This document shows positions 22,553 to 32,472 of a stretch of 64,000 nucleotides of DNA, in pieces. The position numbers and the translations under genes are program-made. Below the pieces are notes generated by a model. It was not told where the DNA came from. It saw nothing but the letters and a program-made list of their open reading frames with translations, and did no database searches. Each line of letters starts with the position of its first letter. Positions within the stretch are counted from its first letter, which is position 1. The stretch is from Caulobacter sp. 602-1 (lineage in GTDB: Bacteria > Pseudomonadota > Alphaproteobacteria > Caulobacterales > Caulobacteraceae), in contig NZ_RRYI01000002.1 in NCBI RefSeq assembly GCF_003931565.1, positions 682,001 through 746,000 of the forward strand. The letters run 5' to 3'.

Positions 22553-22586
22553 TCCTTCGCCCAACGATAAGATGGAGGGCGAAGGA
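22553..22586. terminator. Hairpin between convergent genes
   Basis: Ten-base arms TCCTTCGCCC and GGGCGAAGGA flank a 14-nt loop, between the GGDEF-EAL stop (22508) and the minus-strand gene stop (22598). No T-run is present. It probably ends both transcripts. Confidence 0.55.
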
Positions 22587-22597
22587 CCGGTCGGGCG

Positions 22598-23440
22598 TCA
22601 GTCCGCCTTGCAGATCAGCACGTCGCGGCCGCCGCGCTTGGCGGGGACCAGGCTGCCGGCGCAGGGGATCGGATTGACCGGGTCGACGATCACCTCATTG
22701 CCGCCGATTGGCGGCAGTTTGGCGGCAGGGGCCTTGGGCAGCGGCTTGGCGGCGGTCGGCTTGGTCTCGGCCTTCACAGTCTTGACCGGAGCGGTTTTCG
22801 CCGGCGCGGGCTGGGCGACCGTCGGTTTCGGCGCGGGCGTCGGCTCGGACACCGGCGCGGGCGGCGCGGCGGGCTCTGTGGCCGGCGTGGCGTTGAACGC
22901 CGGGTTGGAGGCTTCAGCCGGCGGCGCGCTCTTCGAGGCCGCAGCGGCATTGTTGTAGTTCAGGGCCTTGCCCAGGATGGTCGAGCGAGTCTCCAGCGCC
23001 CTCGCGCGCTTTTCGCAGTCGCCGGGGGGGCTCCAGCTCATCCACATCTGCGCCAGGCGCGCCTTGTCGACCGTGTCGGCGCCTTGCCAAACGGACTGGC
23101 CGCGCTTGACCTGGGCGCCGCCATATTCCGAGATCGGGCGCGGACTGGCCTTCTCGGCCGCCGTGATCGCCGAGGCGAACACCTTGAGGTCCTTTTGCGC
23201 CTGCTCGCGCATTTCAGGATAGGTCTTCAGCGAGGCGGCGACGCCGTCGGGACCCGGGAACGCCTTCTCGATCCGCGTCACCTCGGGCATCACGCGATCA
23301 TAGAGATTGGCGTAGCCGCCCAGGGCGCCGTAGCACCAGGCGACATAGCCGTACTCGTCGGTCGGCGGAGCATTGGGCGACTGGCTGGCCTGACCGTCCT
23401 GGGCGAAGAGGGCGAGGGCGAGGAAGAGGGCGTTCGCCAT
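22598..23440 (-). CDS. Exported protein of unknown function with a Pro/Ala/Lys-rich tail
   Basis: A 280-residue protein. The start at 23440 gives a signal peptide (MANALFLALALFAQDGQA); an in-frame extension to 23539 lacks a signal and is less likely. The N-terminal half (DEYGYVAWCYGALGGYANLYDRVMPEV, then SWSPPGDCEKRARALETR) is helical and contains two cysteines. The middle is a low-complexity Pro/Ala/Lys linker, and the C-terminus is IPCAGSLVPAKRGGRDVLICKAD with two more cysteines. I do not recognise the family; a periplasmic location is inferred. It is divergent from the DjlA-like gene across 270 bp in which I see nothing specific. Confidence 0.75.
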   Translation of the reverse strand: MANALFLALALFAQDGQASQSPNAPPTDEYGYVAWCYGALGGYANLYDRVMPEVTRIEKAFPGPDGVAASLKTYPEMREQAQKDLKVFASAITAAEKASPRPISEYGGAQVKRGQSVWQGADTVDKARLAQMWMSWSPPGDCEKRARALETRSTILGKALNYNNAAAASKSAPPAEASNPAFNATPATEPAAPPAPVSEPTPAPKPTVAQPAPAKTAPVKTVKAETKPTAAKPLPKAPAAKLPPIGGNEVIVDPVNPIPCAGSLVPAKRGGRDVLICKAD

Positions 23441-23710
23441 GCGGGCGGATGTCCTTTTTAAAAATACGTCGAGCCTGACTAGAGCATTTCGATCCAGAAT
23501 GGGACCGTTGCGTGACCATAAGAGGTCAAGCGCGGCCATAACGGACGAAGCACCGATCGGCTCCCTCGTCGCGTGATCGGGCGGTTTCGCCGCATTGCAC
23601 TAAAGTCATGTGAACGATCATTCTCATTGTGCTAGAAGCGAGCTGGCGGGTGATCCGAAAGGACCCGTCATGCGTATCTTCTTCGTCCGTCGCTGGTTTC
23701 GAGGCGCTTC

Positions 23711-24406
23711 ATGACCTTCTGGCGCAACATTGCGAGTATCGCCGCCCGGCGTCTGGACCTGGCCGACTGCACGGAATGTCCGAGCGGCCTGCCGGGCGAG
23801 GATCCGGCGTTCTCGACCGCGGTGACGGCCCTGGGCGCCAAGCTGGCCAAGGTCGATGGCCGCGCCGACGGTGGCGAGTTCCTGGCCTTCACCGAGGTGT
23901 TCCAGCCCGATCCGGCCTCGGAGCAGAACATTCACCGCCTGTACGACCTGGCGCGCCAGACGACTCATGGCTTCGAGAGCTACGCCAAGCGTCTGGCCAA
24001 GCGCTATAGCACCTGCCCGCAGCTGCTGGAGGACGTGGTCGACGGCCTGTTCCATATCGCCAAGGCCGACGGTGTCGTGACCCAGGACGAGCTCGACTAT
24101 CTGGAGCGAGTCTCGAACCTGTTCGGCATGTCGCCGCTGTCTTTCCGCCGTCTGCGCGCCACCCATCTAGGCGTGGGCAAGGACGATCCGTACGCCATCC
24201 TGGAAGTGCCGGCCGACGCCGACGACGCCACGGTGCGCAAGGCCTGGAAGCTGGCCCTGTCCAACGCCCACCCCGACCGGGCGCGGGCGCGGGGCCTGCC
24301 GGCCGACTTCATCGCTCTGGCCGAGACCAAGGCCGCCGCCATCAACGCCGCCTTCTCGACGGTGATGCGCGAGCGCAAGGAACTGGGTTTGGCCGCGGCG
24401 GGTTGA
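23711..24406 (+). CDS. DjlA-like co-chaperone with TerB and J domains
   Basis: 231 residues. A TerB-type helical domain (about 35-140: LGAKLAKVDGRADGGEF, HIAKADGVVTQDELDYL) precedes a C-terminal J domain (about 165-231: DPYAILEVPADADDATVRKAWK) carrying the HPD tripeptide in NAHPDRA that stimulates DnaK ATPase. The order matches DjlA, but the N-terminal membrane helix of enterobacterial DjlA is missing, so it is probably cytosolic or peripherally bound. Single gene. Confidence 0.9.
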   Translation: MTFWRNIASIAARRLDLADCTECPSGLPGEDPAFSTAVTALGAKLAKVDGRADGGEFLAFTEVFQPDPASEQNIHRLYDLARQTTHGFESYAKRLAKRYSTCPQLLEDVVDGLFHIAKADGVVTQDELDYLERVSNLFGMSPLSFRRLRATHLGVGKDDPYAILEVPADADDATVRKAWKLALSNAHPDRARARGLPADFIALAETKAAAINAAFSTVMRERKELGLAAAG

Positions 24407-24535
24407 GCCGAGACGATCCGTCGCTCCGTAAGGGGCCGGAATAGGGCTTTTCATCCGAGGCCGTCGGGTGTTCAGTTGCGGTTCAGCGCTTGTGAACCAA
24501 CTTCGTTGATCATGAGCGTGGACGAGAGGATTACG

Positions 24536-24820
24536 ATGAGCAGCCAAGGCGTCGCAGCTTCGCCCTTCCATAGCCTGGCCTGGATGGCCGGGGCTCTGGC
24601 GACCTCGGTCGCGGTGTTGATCGGCGCGGTGCTGGCGGTGGTGTTCGCCGCCACCGTGGTCGCCGTCGGTTTCCTCGGCAGCGCGCTCTTTGGTCTCGCC
24701 GCTTTCGCCTTCCGCGGCCGCAAGGTCGCCAAGGCGCCGACGGGTGATCCCAGCCTGATCGAGGCCCGAAATGTCGGCGGCCACTCGTGGGTCGCCTACG
24801 GCTGGAACGAGCGGCCTTAA
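24536..24820 (+). CDS. Small membrane protein of unknown function
   Basis: 94 residues with one long or two closely spaced hydrophobic segments (about residues 13-62: AWMAGALATSVAVLIGAVLAV and FAATVVAVGFLGSALFGLAAF), then a basic stretch RGRKVAK and a short tail ending WVAYGWNERP. GAGAGGA at 24524 supports ATG 24536; ATG 24512 is an alternative. There is no recognised family and no operon partner. Confidence 0.65.
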   Translation: MSSQGVAASPFHSLAWMAGALATSVAVLIGAVLAVVFAATVVAVGFLGSALFGLAAFAFRGRKVAKAPTGDPSLIEARNVGGHSWVAYGWNERP

Positions 24821-24974
24821 AGCCAAACAGTCAGCAGAATATTCTGTCTTCTAGCCCCGAAAAAAGGCTTTACGGCTACTGGCGCCCTCATCGCCGATAG
24901 GCGCAGGCAAGACCGGCTCAAGATTGACGGCGCAATCTACAGCGGTAAATCTCCCCTTGGATTTAGGGGGCTCC

Positions 24975-26096
24975 ATGAAGACGCATCTAATCGCCGCTTG
25001 GCTACTCATCTGTGCTCTTTGCGCACCCGCTCTGGCCGCCTCGTCATCTCTATCCATCAAGGCTGAAGGGCCTGTCGTCATCGCCGACGCCATCAGCCTG
25101 ACGGTCCACTCCGCGATCGTCGGCCGAGACTTCGTCATCGAGGTCACGCCGCCGCGCACGCCACCGATCCTTCCTGGGCAGACCGCGCCCGTGGTCTATG
25201 TCCTAGACGGCGGCTACGACCTAGCCGGCCCGGCGGGCTATATGCTTGGCGCGGCGGGCGTGATGGCCCCGGCCTATGTCGTGACGGTGGGGTATCCAGC
25301 GGGAGCATCGGCGCGCGGCGTGGACCTGCTGTCCACATCCGCGACCAGCCCGGACGGCTTCGCTCACAAGGGGGGAGGCGCGGACGCCTTCCGCCGTTTC
25401 TTGGTAGAGGAACTGAAGCCGTTCGTCGAAGCGCGCTACCCGGTGGATGGCGGCAAGTCGATGCTGTTTGGGCATTCCTTGTCTGGACTTTTCACGGCCA
25501 ACGTCCTTGCTAGTCATCCCTCGGACTTTGCCGCCTACCTCATCGCTAGCCCGTCGGTCTGGGCCGATCCTGGTGTCGTCGAACGTCTTCGGGCCCTTCG
25601 GATCGCCAATTCGCCCCGCCGTGTCTTCGTGGGCTACGGAGGCGACGAAAACGCCTACATGATCGACGGCGCGCGGCAGGTGATCCGGGCGTTAAGCGGC
25701 GTGCAAGGCGCTTTGCTCCAGGCCAAGGCGTTCGAGGGCGAACAGCACATCTCCTACTATCCCGCTCTTCCGAACGCCGCGTTCCCCTTCCTGCTGCCCC
25801 GCGACAATCTCATGCGTCGTCCGAATTCGGTTGAGCTTTCGGCAGAGCGGCTGAAGCGGTACCTGGGCGTGTACGAACTCGCCGATCATCGACATGTCAC
25901 GGTGACTGAGGACGAGGATGGCCTTGTCTTCAAAGTCGACGGGCGCGACGAGGCCGGCTTGCTGGCGGAGGCAATGGACCGGTTCTTCATCAGAGGCGTG
26001 GACGCGAGCATCATCTTCGACGCTGGAGATGGCCTTGCCAGGAAAATGGAGATCAGCCTGAACGGCACGACGGCTCTTGCCCTGCGCGTCCCATAG
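24975..26096 (+). CDS. Exported alpha/beta-hydrolase (esterase D/IroE-like)
   Basis: 373 residues with a signal peptide (about 1-21, ending ALA). The hydrolase core has an oxyanion strand VVYVLDGGYDL, the nucleophile elbow FGHSLSG, and a late His in EGEQHISYYP, as in periplasmic esterases of the IroE/Bes type. The C-terminal 80 residues (LKRYLGVYELADHRHVTV) form a small beta domain like those appended to many hydrolases. AGGGGG precedes ATG 24975. The substrate is unknown; siderophore or ester cleavage in the periplasm is an inference. The following 251 bp to 26347 hold only a short CCCGCC/GGCGGG hairpin at 26221-26237. Confidence 0.85.
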   Translation: MKTHLIAAWLLICALCAPALAASSSLSIKAEGPVVIADAISLTVHSAIVGRDFVIEVTPPRTPPILPGQTAPVVYVLDGGYDLAGPAGYMLGAAGVMAPAYVVTVGYPAGASARGVDLLSTSATSPDGFAHKGGGADAFRRFLVEELKPFVEARYPVDGGKSMLFGHSLSGLFTANVLASHPSDFAAYLIASPSVWADPGVVERLRALRIANSPRRVFVGYGGDENAYMIDGARQVIRALSGVQGALLQAKAFEGEQHISYYPALPNAAFPFLLPRDNLMRRPNSVELSAERLKRYLGVYELADHRHVTVTEDEDGLVFKVDGRDEAGLLAEAMDRFFIRGVDASIIFDAGDGLARKMEISLNGTTALALRVP

Positions 26097-26347
26097 GAAT
26101 CCGAAGGAGGCTGGCGCGCCCTTTTGATCTCGACCGTCACCGATCGCACCTTGGTCGCGCACGCGTGGCGGCAGTTGAGGGGGGATCGTGACTGTAAGCA
26201 ATTGTTGGTTTTGGCGAATACCCGCCGGTGTGGCGGGAAATGACTGTTAAGAGGCTGGGCGCATGAAGGCGCGTTCCGCCACGTCCCCCTTGCTCCCATC
26301 GCCTTGCTCCCGCATCCTGCCTTTCAAACAGATGTTGGGAGGCAAGC

Positions 26348-26638
26348 ATGATTGGCGTCGTCGCGGTTTTGAAGGTCCAGCCGGACAAGTCCGGGGATTT
26401 CGAGAAGGTGTTCCTGGATCTCCAGAACAAGGTGAAGGCCAACGAGCCGGGCTGCCTCGTATACCAGCTGACCAAGTCCAAGACCGAAGCCGGGACCTAT
26501 AAGGTCCTGGAGCTCTACGCCTCCGAGGACGCGCTGAAGCACCACGGCGGCACGGAGTATTTCAAGGCCGCCGGCGCGGCGATGGGACCGTTCATGGCCG
26601 GTCGCCCCGAGATCGAATATTTGGACGCCGTGGAGTAG
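26348..26638 (+). CDS. ABM-domain monooxygenase-like protein (YgiN type)
   Basis: A 96-residue dimeric ferredoxin-like ABM domain. The pattern VVAVLKVQPDKSGDFEKVF, then NEPGCLVYQLTKSK and YKVLELYASEDALKHH matches quinol or antibiotic-biosynthesis monooxygenases such as YgiN. It lies 6 bp before an acyl-CoA dehydrogenase gene, so the two are co-transcribed. The substrate is unknown. Confidence 0.88.
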   Translation: MIGVVAVLKVQPDKSGDFEKVFLDLQNKVKANEPGCLVYQLTKSKTEAGTYKVLELYASEDALKHHGGTEYFKAAGAAMGPFMAGRPEIEYLDAVE

Positions 26639-26644
26639 ACGGCG

Positions 26645-27856
26645 ATGGATCTGGCCTTCTCGCCCGAGGACCTGGCCTTCCAGCAGGAGGTCCGCGACTG
26701 GATCGCGACCGCCTATGACGACGGCCTGAAGAAGCAGTTCAGCCAATCCAAGAACGGCTATCTCGACAAGGCCGGCCAGGTGGCCTGGCAGAAGAAGCTG
26801 GCCGAGCGCGGTTGGGCCGCGCCGGACTGGCCGGTCGAGCTGGGCGGGGCGGGGTTCACCCCCTCGCAGCGCTACATCTTCAACATGGAGATGAGCCTGG
26901 CCGGCGTGCCGACCTCCTCGCCGATGGGGTTGAAGATGGTCGCGCCGGTGATCATGGCGTTCGGCAGTCCCGAGCAGAAGGCCCAGCATCTGCCGCCGAT
27001 CCTGAAGTCCGACATCTGGTGGTGCCAGGGCTATTCCGAGCCAGGCTCGGGGTCGGATCTGGCAAGCCTGCAGATGAAGGCCGAGCGGGACGGCGACGAC
27101 TATGTCCTCAATGGCTCGAAAATCTGGACCACCCACGCCCAGTGGGCCGATTGGATGTTCTGCCTGGTCCGCACCTCGAACCAGGGCAAGCCGCAGGAGG
27201 GCATCTCGTTCCTGCTGCTGCGCATGGACAGCCCCGGCATCCAGATCAAGCCGCTGCCGACCCTGGACGGCCCGCCGGACGGCGAGCAGGAGATCAACCA
27301 GGTCTTCTTCGACAATGTGCGGGTGCCGGTCGCCAACCGCATCGGCGAGGAGAACAAGGGCTGGACCTACGCCAAGTACCTACTCGAGTTCGAACGCGGC
27401 AACGCCTATGCGCCGGGCCTGATGAACATGCTCAAGAAGGTCAAGCGCATCGCCGCGCTGGAGCTGGCCGACGACGGCGGCCGGTTGCTCGACGACGCCG
27501 ATTTCCGGAGCAAGATCACCAATCTGGAGATCCAGGTCGAGGCGCTGAACGCCACCGAGCTGCGGATCTTCTCGAGCCGCACCGCCGGCAAGGCGATCGG
27601 CCCGGCCTCGTCGATGCTGAAGTGCGTGGGCTCGGAATATCAGCAGGCGATCACCGAGCTGACCCTGGAGGCGGTTGGAACCTACGCTGCGCCATTCGTC
27701 GAGGATCCCTGGTCCAAGAGCAACGAGCGGCGCGCCGGCCCAGACTACGCGGCGCCCGCGGCGCCGGCCTATTTCAACTACCGCAAGGCCTCGATCTACG
27801 CGGGATCAAACGAGATCCAGCGCAACATCATGGCCAAGATGGTGCTGGGGCTTTAG
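26645..27856 (+). CDS. Acyl-CoA dehydrogenase family protein
   Basis: A 403-residue FAD flavoprotein of the acyl-CoA dehydrogenase fold. Features are the N-terminal helical domain, the FAD/substrate segment WCQGYSEPGSGSDLASL, the beta-domain phrase LNGSKIWTTHAQWADWMFCL, and the C-terminal YAGSNEIQRNIMAKMVLGL. The fold oxidises acyl-CoA alpha-beta bonds with electrons passing to ETF; the chain length or ring substrate is not evident. ABM and OYE-type neighbours suggest a small catabolic group. Confidence 0.9.
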   Translation: MDLAFSPEDLAFQQEVRDWIATAYDDGLKKQFSQSKNGYLDKAGQVAWQKKLAERGWAAPDWPVELGGAGFTPSQRYIFNMEMSLAGVPTSSPMGLKMVAPVIMAFGSPEQKAQHLPPILKSDIWWCQGYSEPGSGSDLASLQMKAERDGDDYVLNGSKIWTTHAQWADWMFCLVRTSNQGKPQEGISFLLLRMDSPGIQIKPLPTLDGPPDGEQEINQVFFDNVRVPVANRIGEENKGWTYAKYLLEFERGNAYAPGLMNMLKKVKRIAALELADDGGRLLDDADFRSKITNLEIQVEALNATELRIFSSRTAGKAIGPASSMLKCVGSEYQQAITELTLEAVGTYAAPFVEDPWSKSNERRAGPDYAAPAAPAYFNYRKASIYAGSNEIQRNIMAKMVLGL

Positions 27857-27880
27857 CGCCTCAGTTTTTCTGGATGGCGT

Positions 27881-27908
27881 GGCGATCCAAACGCGTGTTT
27901 GGATCGCC
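27881..27908. promoter_or_regulatory. Perfect 12-bp inverted repeat between acdh and OYE genes
   Basis: GGCGATCCAAAC and GTTTGGATCGCC flank a GCGT loop, 24 bp after the dehydrogenase stop and 28 bp before the OYE start. It could be a terminator without a T-run or an operator for the following gene. Confidence 0.5.
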
Positions 27909-27936
27909 GGTAACCTCTCCTGTTTCGGAATCCCTC

Positions 27937-29028
<1,092 letters not shown>

Positions 29029-29106
29029 CCGACACCCCCTGTTCCGGGGCTGTGCCTTGGGCCGGCCCCGGACCATCGTCGTCTCGCTCACCAGCGGGAG
29101 GCGTCG

Positions 29107-29190
29107 ATGACTTGGTTGCCCTATCTGTCCGGCCTGCTCGCCTTGCTGGCCATGGCCTTGCTGGTCGCCGGCGCCTTCCTGCGGGAGTAG
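29107..29190 (+). CDS. Candidate 27-residue single-pass membrane peptide
   Basis: ATG 29107 is preceded at 5 nt by GGGAGG (29096-29101), an excellent ribosome binding site. The peptide begins MTWLPYLSG, contains one hydrophobic helix of about 19 residues rich in Leu and Ala, and ends FLRE followed by TAG. It lies alone between the OYE stop and the convergent SDR gene. This is below the usual gene-calling length; codon use and the RBS support it, but no homologue is known to me. Confidence 0.5.
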   Translation: MTWLPYLSGLLALLAMALLVAGAFLRE

Positions 29191-29231
29191 GCGGGGGAGC
29201 GGGGGCTGACGCTCCTCCCGCCGCTTTCATC

Positions 29232-30023
29232 CTAGGCGATGGTGGTGACCAGACCGCCCTCGGCCTTCAGCGAGGCGCCGTTGGTGGCCGCCGACAGCGG
29301 ACTAGCGACATAGGCCACCAGGCTGGCGATCTCTTGCGGCTCGATCATCCGCTGCAACAGCGACGAGGTGCGGTGCTTCTCGAAGAACTCGGCTTCGTGC
29401 TCAGCGGCCGTGCCGTTCGGATTGGCCGATACGCTCTTCAGGAACTCGAAGATGCCGGCCGCGCGGGTCGGACCCGGCAGGACGGAATTGACCGTGACGC
29501 CCGTGCCCTTGGTCTGCTGGGCCATGCCGCGCGCGACCGCCAGCTGGGCGCTCTTGGTCATGCCGTAGTGGACCATCTCGCCGGGGATCGCCAGACCCGA
29601 CTCCGATGAGATGAAGATCACCCGGCCCCAGTTTCGCTCCAGCATGCCCGGGAAATAGCCGCGCGACAGGCGCACGCCGCTCATCACATTGACTTCGAAC
29701 AGGCGCAGCCAGTCTTCGTCCGGGATATCGGCGAAGGCCTTCATCTCGTAGATGCCGAGGTTGTTGACGAGAATGTCGACCGAGGGGACGGCCTTGAGAA
29801 TGGCGGCGGCGCCATCGGCCGTGGCCGCGTCGGCGAGCACGCCCTTGACCTTGGCTCCGCCCGAAGCGCGGATGCTGGCCAGGGCCTCGTCCAGCTTGTC
29901 CTGGGTGCGGCCGGTCACAAACACCTTGGCGCCTTCGACGGCCAGGGTGCGGGCGATCTCCAGGCCGATCCCGGCGGTCGAGCCGGTCACCAGCGCGGTC
30001 TTGTCGTTCAGTTTGAGGTCCAT
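29232..30023 (-). CDS. Short-chain dehydrogenase/reductase
   Basis: A 263-residue Rossmann-fold oxidoreductase. The cofactor motif TGSTAGIG lies near residue 14, NNLGIYE near 85, and catalytic Ser (FISSESG), Tyr and Lys (YGMTKSAQ) in the usual spacing. The Lys/Arg pattern after beta2 (VTGRTQDK) suggests NADP preference. The start at 30023 gives MDLKLNDKTALVTG. It lies 106 bp downstream of the gluconolactonase-like gene on the same strand, so the two may share a transcript for sugar or lactone metabolism; the substrate is not known. Confidence 0.9.
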   Translation of the reverse strand: MDLKLNDKTALVTGSTAGIGLEIARTLAVEGAKVFVTGRTQDKLDEALASIRASGGAKVKGVLADAATADGAAAILKAVPSVDILVNNLGIYEMKAFADIPDEDWLRLFEVNVMSGVRLSRGYFPGMLERNWGRVIFISSESGLAIPGEMVHYGMTKSAQLAVARGMAQQTKGTGVTVNSVLPGPTRAAGIFEFLKSVSANPNGTAAEHEAEFFEKHRTSSLLQRMIEPQEIASLVAYVASPLSAATNGASLKAEGGLVTTIA

Positions 30024-30129
30024 CGCTGGGCTCCGTTGCTTTGACGGCTCCACAGATGGGCCCGCCACGACGCCAGACTACGCCGTGACTTGGCACAGGA
30101 CTTGTGACTTCAGTTCATCGATTGGACGC

Positions 30130-31041
30130 CTAGGCGTTGAAGTTCAGCTTCAGGCCTGGGCGCGGCCAGCGGGCCTTGTAGAGCTTGCCGGTGCCCGAGG
30201 CGGTGATCCACGCGTCGCGCATGTCGGCCCCGCCAAAGCAGATGTTGGTCACGATCACGTCCGGGAAGGCATAGTGCTCGGTCGAACCGTCCGGGTCGAA
30301 GGCGGTGATGCCGCCATTGATGATCGTCGCCACGCAGACCTTGCCACCGGCCTCGACGGCCAGGCTGTCCAGCAACTGGTAACCCGGCAGGTTGCAGACC
30401 ACGTCGCCAGGCTGAAGGGGCAGGGGATCGGCCAGGACGCCGGGAGCGGTCACCTCGAACGACCACAGGCGGCCCAGCATGGTGTCGGCCATGTAGACGG
30501 TCTTTTCGTCGGGCGAGAGGCCCACGCCGTTGGGCGAGACGAAGTGATCGCGCCAGCGGGTGATCTTCGAGCCGTCGGGCAGGGCGTAGTAGAGTGCGCC
30601 ATATTTGCGGCCTTCGGGCGTCGAGCAGCCGTGGTCGGTGAACCAGAAGCCGCCCTGCTTGTCGAAGACAAGGTCGTTGGGGCCGACCAGGTCTTTGCCG
30701 TCGCACGCGGTGTAGAGCGTGGTGACGGCGCCGGTGGCGATGTCGATCCGCTGGATCGAGCCGCCCTTGTGGGTCGGCGGGGTAGGGCCGGGGATGTTCA
30801 GCCCGTTGGCCTCGAAGAACTGGAAGGCGCCGCCGTTGTTGGTGACGTAGAGCGCGCCGTCCGGGCCGATCGCCGCGCCGTTGGGCCCGCCGCCGGTTTC
30901 GGCCACGGTTTCCTTGCGGCCGTCCGGCCAGACCCGGGTCAGGCGCTGACCCTGGATCTCGGTGAGGATCACCGAACCGTCGGCCATGGCCACGGGACCT
31001 TCGGGGAATTGCAGACCTTCGGCGACCAATTGGGTGTCCAT
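30130..31041 (-). CDS. SMP-30/gluconolactonase/LRE family protein
   Basis: A 303-residue six-bladed propeller lactonase. Visible family phrases are GLQFPEGPVAMADGSVI (metal-binding Glu), PNGAAIGPDGALYVTNNGG, GPNDLVFDKQGGFWFTDHG, SPNGVGLSPDEKTVYMADT and LDSLAVEAGGKVCVATI. These enzymes hydrolyse sugar lactones or related esters with a divalent metal. There is no signal peptide. Confidence 0.9.
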   Translation of the reverse strand: MDTQLVAEGLQFPEGPVAMADGSVILTEIQGQRLTRVWPDGRKETVAETGGGPNGAAIGPDGALYVTNNGGAFQFFEANGLNIPGPTPPTHKGGSIQRIDIATGAVTTLYTACDGKDLVGPNDLVFDKQGGFWFTDHGCSTPEGRKYGALYYALPDGSKITRWRDHFVSPNGVGLSPDEKTVYMADTMLGRLWSFEVTAPGVLADPLPLQPGDVVCNLPGYQLLDSLAVEAGGKVCVATIINGGITAFDPDGSTEHYAFPDVIVTNICFGGADMRDAWITASGTGKLYKARWPRPGLKLNFNA

Positions 31042-31388
31042 CGACGTCTCCCTGACACCTCTGAGCGGGTGTTGGGATCACTATAAACGCTCGTTTGAAT
31101 CTGGCGAGGGTTCCGTTCGGCGAACCGTGTCATGAGCGCCACATCAACCGGCGCGCGTGCTCGAACGGCGTTCTCGGGGCTTGTCGGGAGTCGATGCCTG
31201 TGGGATCAGCCAGCCTCGAAACCAGCTCCGGGAGCCGATCCGCCGCATGAAACTCGTCGCCGCACAGACCAACGCACCGCCGAAGGCGGGTTGGCGCGCG
31301 CCGTCGAATTCGCGCCGCCGATCCACCGCTCGCCCCTTGCGCATCTACCGCTAGCCGCGGCCGCTCCGGCCGCCGCCGGAGCTCTTCA
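31042..31388. promoter_or_regulatory. 347-bp divergent intergenic region with an RBS-sequestering hairpin
   Basis: This space separates the minus-strand lactonase start from the plus-strand gene at 31389. The clear element is at its end: GCTCCGGC (31363-31370) and GCCGGAGC (31375-31382) form an 8-bp stem with a CGCC loop. Its right arm contains GGAG (31378-31381), the likely Shine-Dalgarno for ATG 31389, so folding would hide it. Short open frames elsewhere in the stretch lack support; I see no other element. Confidence 0.5.
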
Positions 31389-32408
31389 ATGACCGTCCTG
31401 TCTCTCGCGAGTACGACCTCCGTCGCCTCGCCCCTGCTACGCCTGATCGCGCCGGCCTATGCCGACGTGCTGGCCGCCCTGTGGCCCGCGCCCCATACCG
31501 CCTTCGTCACCGCGCCAGCGGCGCGGCGGCACCTGATCTGCCTGATGCTGGCCGCCGAGCCTCACGGCGGTCCGCCGATCGACGTCGTCGGCCTGATGGA
31601 CCTGTCGCTGCGAAAGGCCATCGCGCTCGCCTTGGAGGACGCCGCGCCCGCCGGTCTGCGCCGGGCGCTGGAGCGCTTGGGCGAGATCGCCTGGGCGTCG
31701 GAGGACTACCGCGCGCTGGTGCATCTGCTGGCCGACCCCGCGCCGGCCAAGACCCTGCGCCACGCCGACGCGATCACCCCGGACCTGGTCCGCGCCCTGG
31801 CGGCGCTGCCGGCCGACCTGCGCGAGGTCGGCGGTGTGGCCCTGCGCGTCAGCCCCGCCCAGGCCGCCCTGCTGGCCGAGGCCCACGCGGTGCTGAAGAA
31901 GCGTCTGTCGCCGGAACTGCTGGCCCAGCGGATCGCCGCCTGGGGTCATGTCCCCACGCCCAAGGCGCTGTTCACCCTGGTGGCCGAGGACTTCCGCCGC
32001 GAACTGCCCCCGCCGCCCCATCCGGGCACCGAACGCCTGCGGCCGCTGGAGACGGTAGCGGCCATCCGCGACGCGGCCCGCCGCTACCGCAACTGCCTGG
32101 CCAACTATGTCGACTACGCCGTCGACCGGCAGAGCGCGATCTACGAGTGGCTACCCGCGCCGGGGGCGGTGGTCGAGCTGACGCCCGACACCTTCTTCGG
32201 TTGGCGGCTGGACCAGGCGCGGCTGGAGAACAACAAGTCGGTCGACGAGGCCACCCGCGAGGCCATCGTCGCCGAGCTGCGCGGCATGGGCGTCCATGTC
32301 GGCCGTAGCGCCTGGCAGATCCGCCGAGCCCTGGAGCGCGCCGCATCGCCGAAGTTCGAGCTGGAAACGGTGGACGCGGCGATCGCCGACTACTTCACCG
32401 ACGACTGA
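31389..32408 (+). CDS. Protein of unknown function with a PcfJ-like C-terminal region
   Basis: 339 residues, no signal or membrane segment. The N-terminal 200 residues are Ala/Leu-rich helices. The C-terminal part contains RNCLANYVDYAVDRQSAIYEW followed by VVELTPDTFFGWRLDQARLENNKSV. That order (Cys before a Tyr, an acidic beta strand, then Gln-Ala-Arg and Asn-Asn) resembles PcfJ-domain proteins found in phages, plasmids and some genomes. The function of PcfJ is not established. The match is by eye only. Confidence 0.7.
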   Translation: MTVLSLASTTSVASPLLRLIAPAYADVLAALWPAPHTAFVTAPAARRHLICLMLAAEPHGGPPIDVVGLMDLSLRKAIALALEDAAPAGLRRALERLGEIAWASEDYRALVHLLADPAPAKTLRHADAITPDLVRALAALPADLREVGGVALRVSPAQAALLAEAHAVLKKRLSPELLAQRIAAWGHVPTPKALFTLVAEDFRRELPPPPHPGTERLRPLETVAAIRDAARRYRNCLANYVDYAVDRQSAIYEWLPAPGAVVELTPDTFFGWRLDQARLENNKSVDEATREAIVAELRGMGVHVGRSAWQIRRALERAASPKFELETVDAAIADYFTDD

Positions 32409-32472
32409 GGCCTTGCGCCCGCCACGATTTCGCGGTGAGCGTGGGCTGAAGTACGGACAAGGGATTCTGGGT

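Noticed and set aside
23441..23710. In-frame N-terminal extension to 23539 of the unknown minus-strand gene
   Set aside because: It would bury the clear signal peptide at 23440.
31157..31354. Small plus-strand frame of 65 codons
   Set aside because: Arg/Pro-rich translation, weak start, and it overlaps a regulatory stretch.
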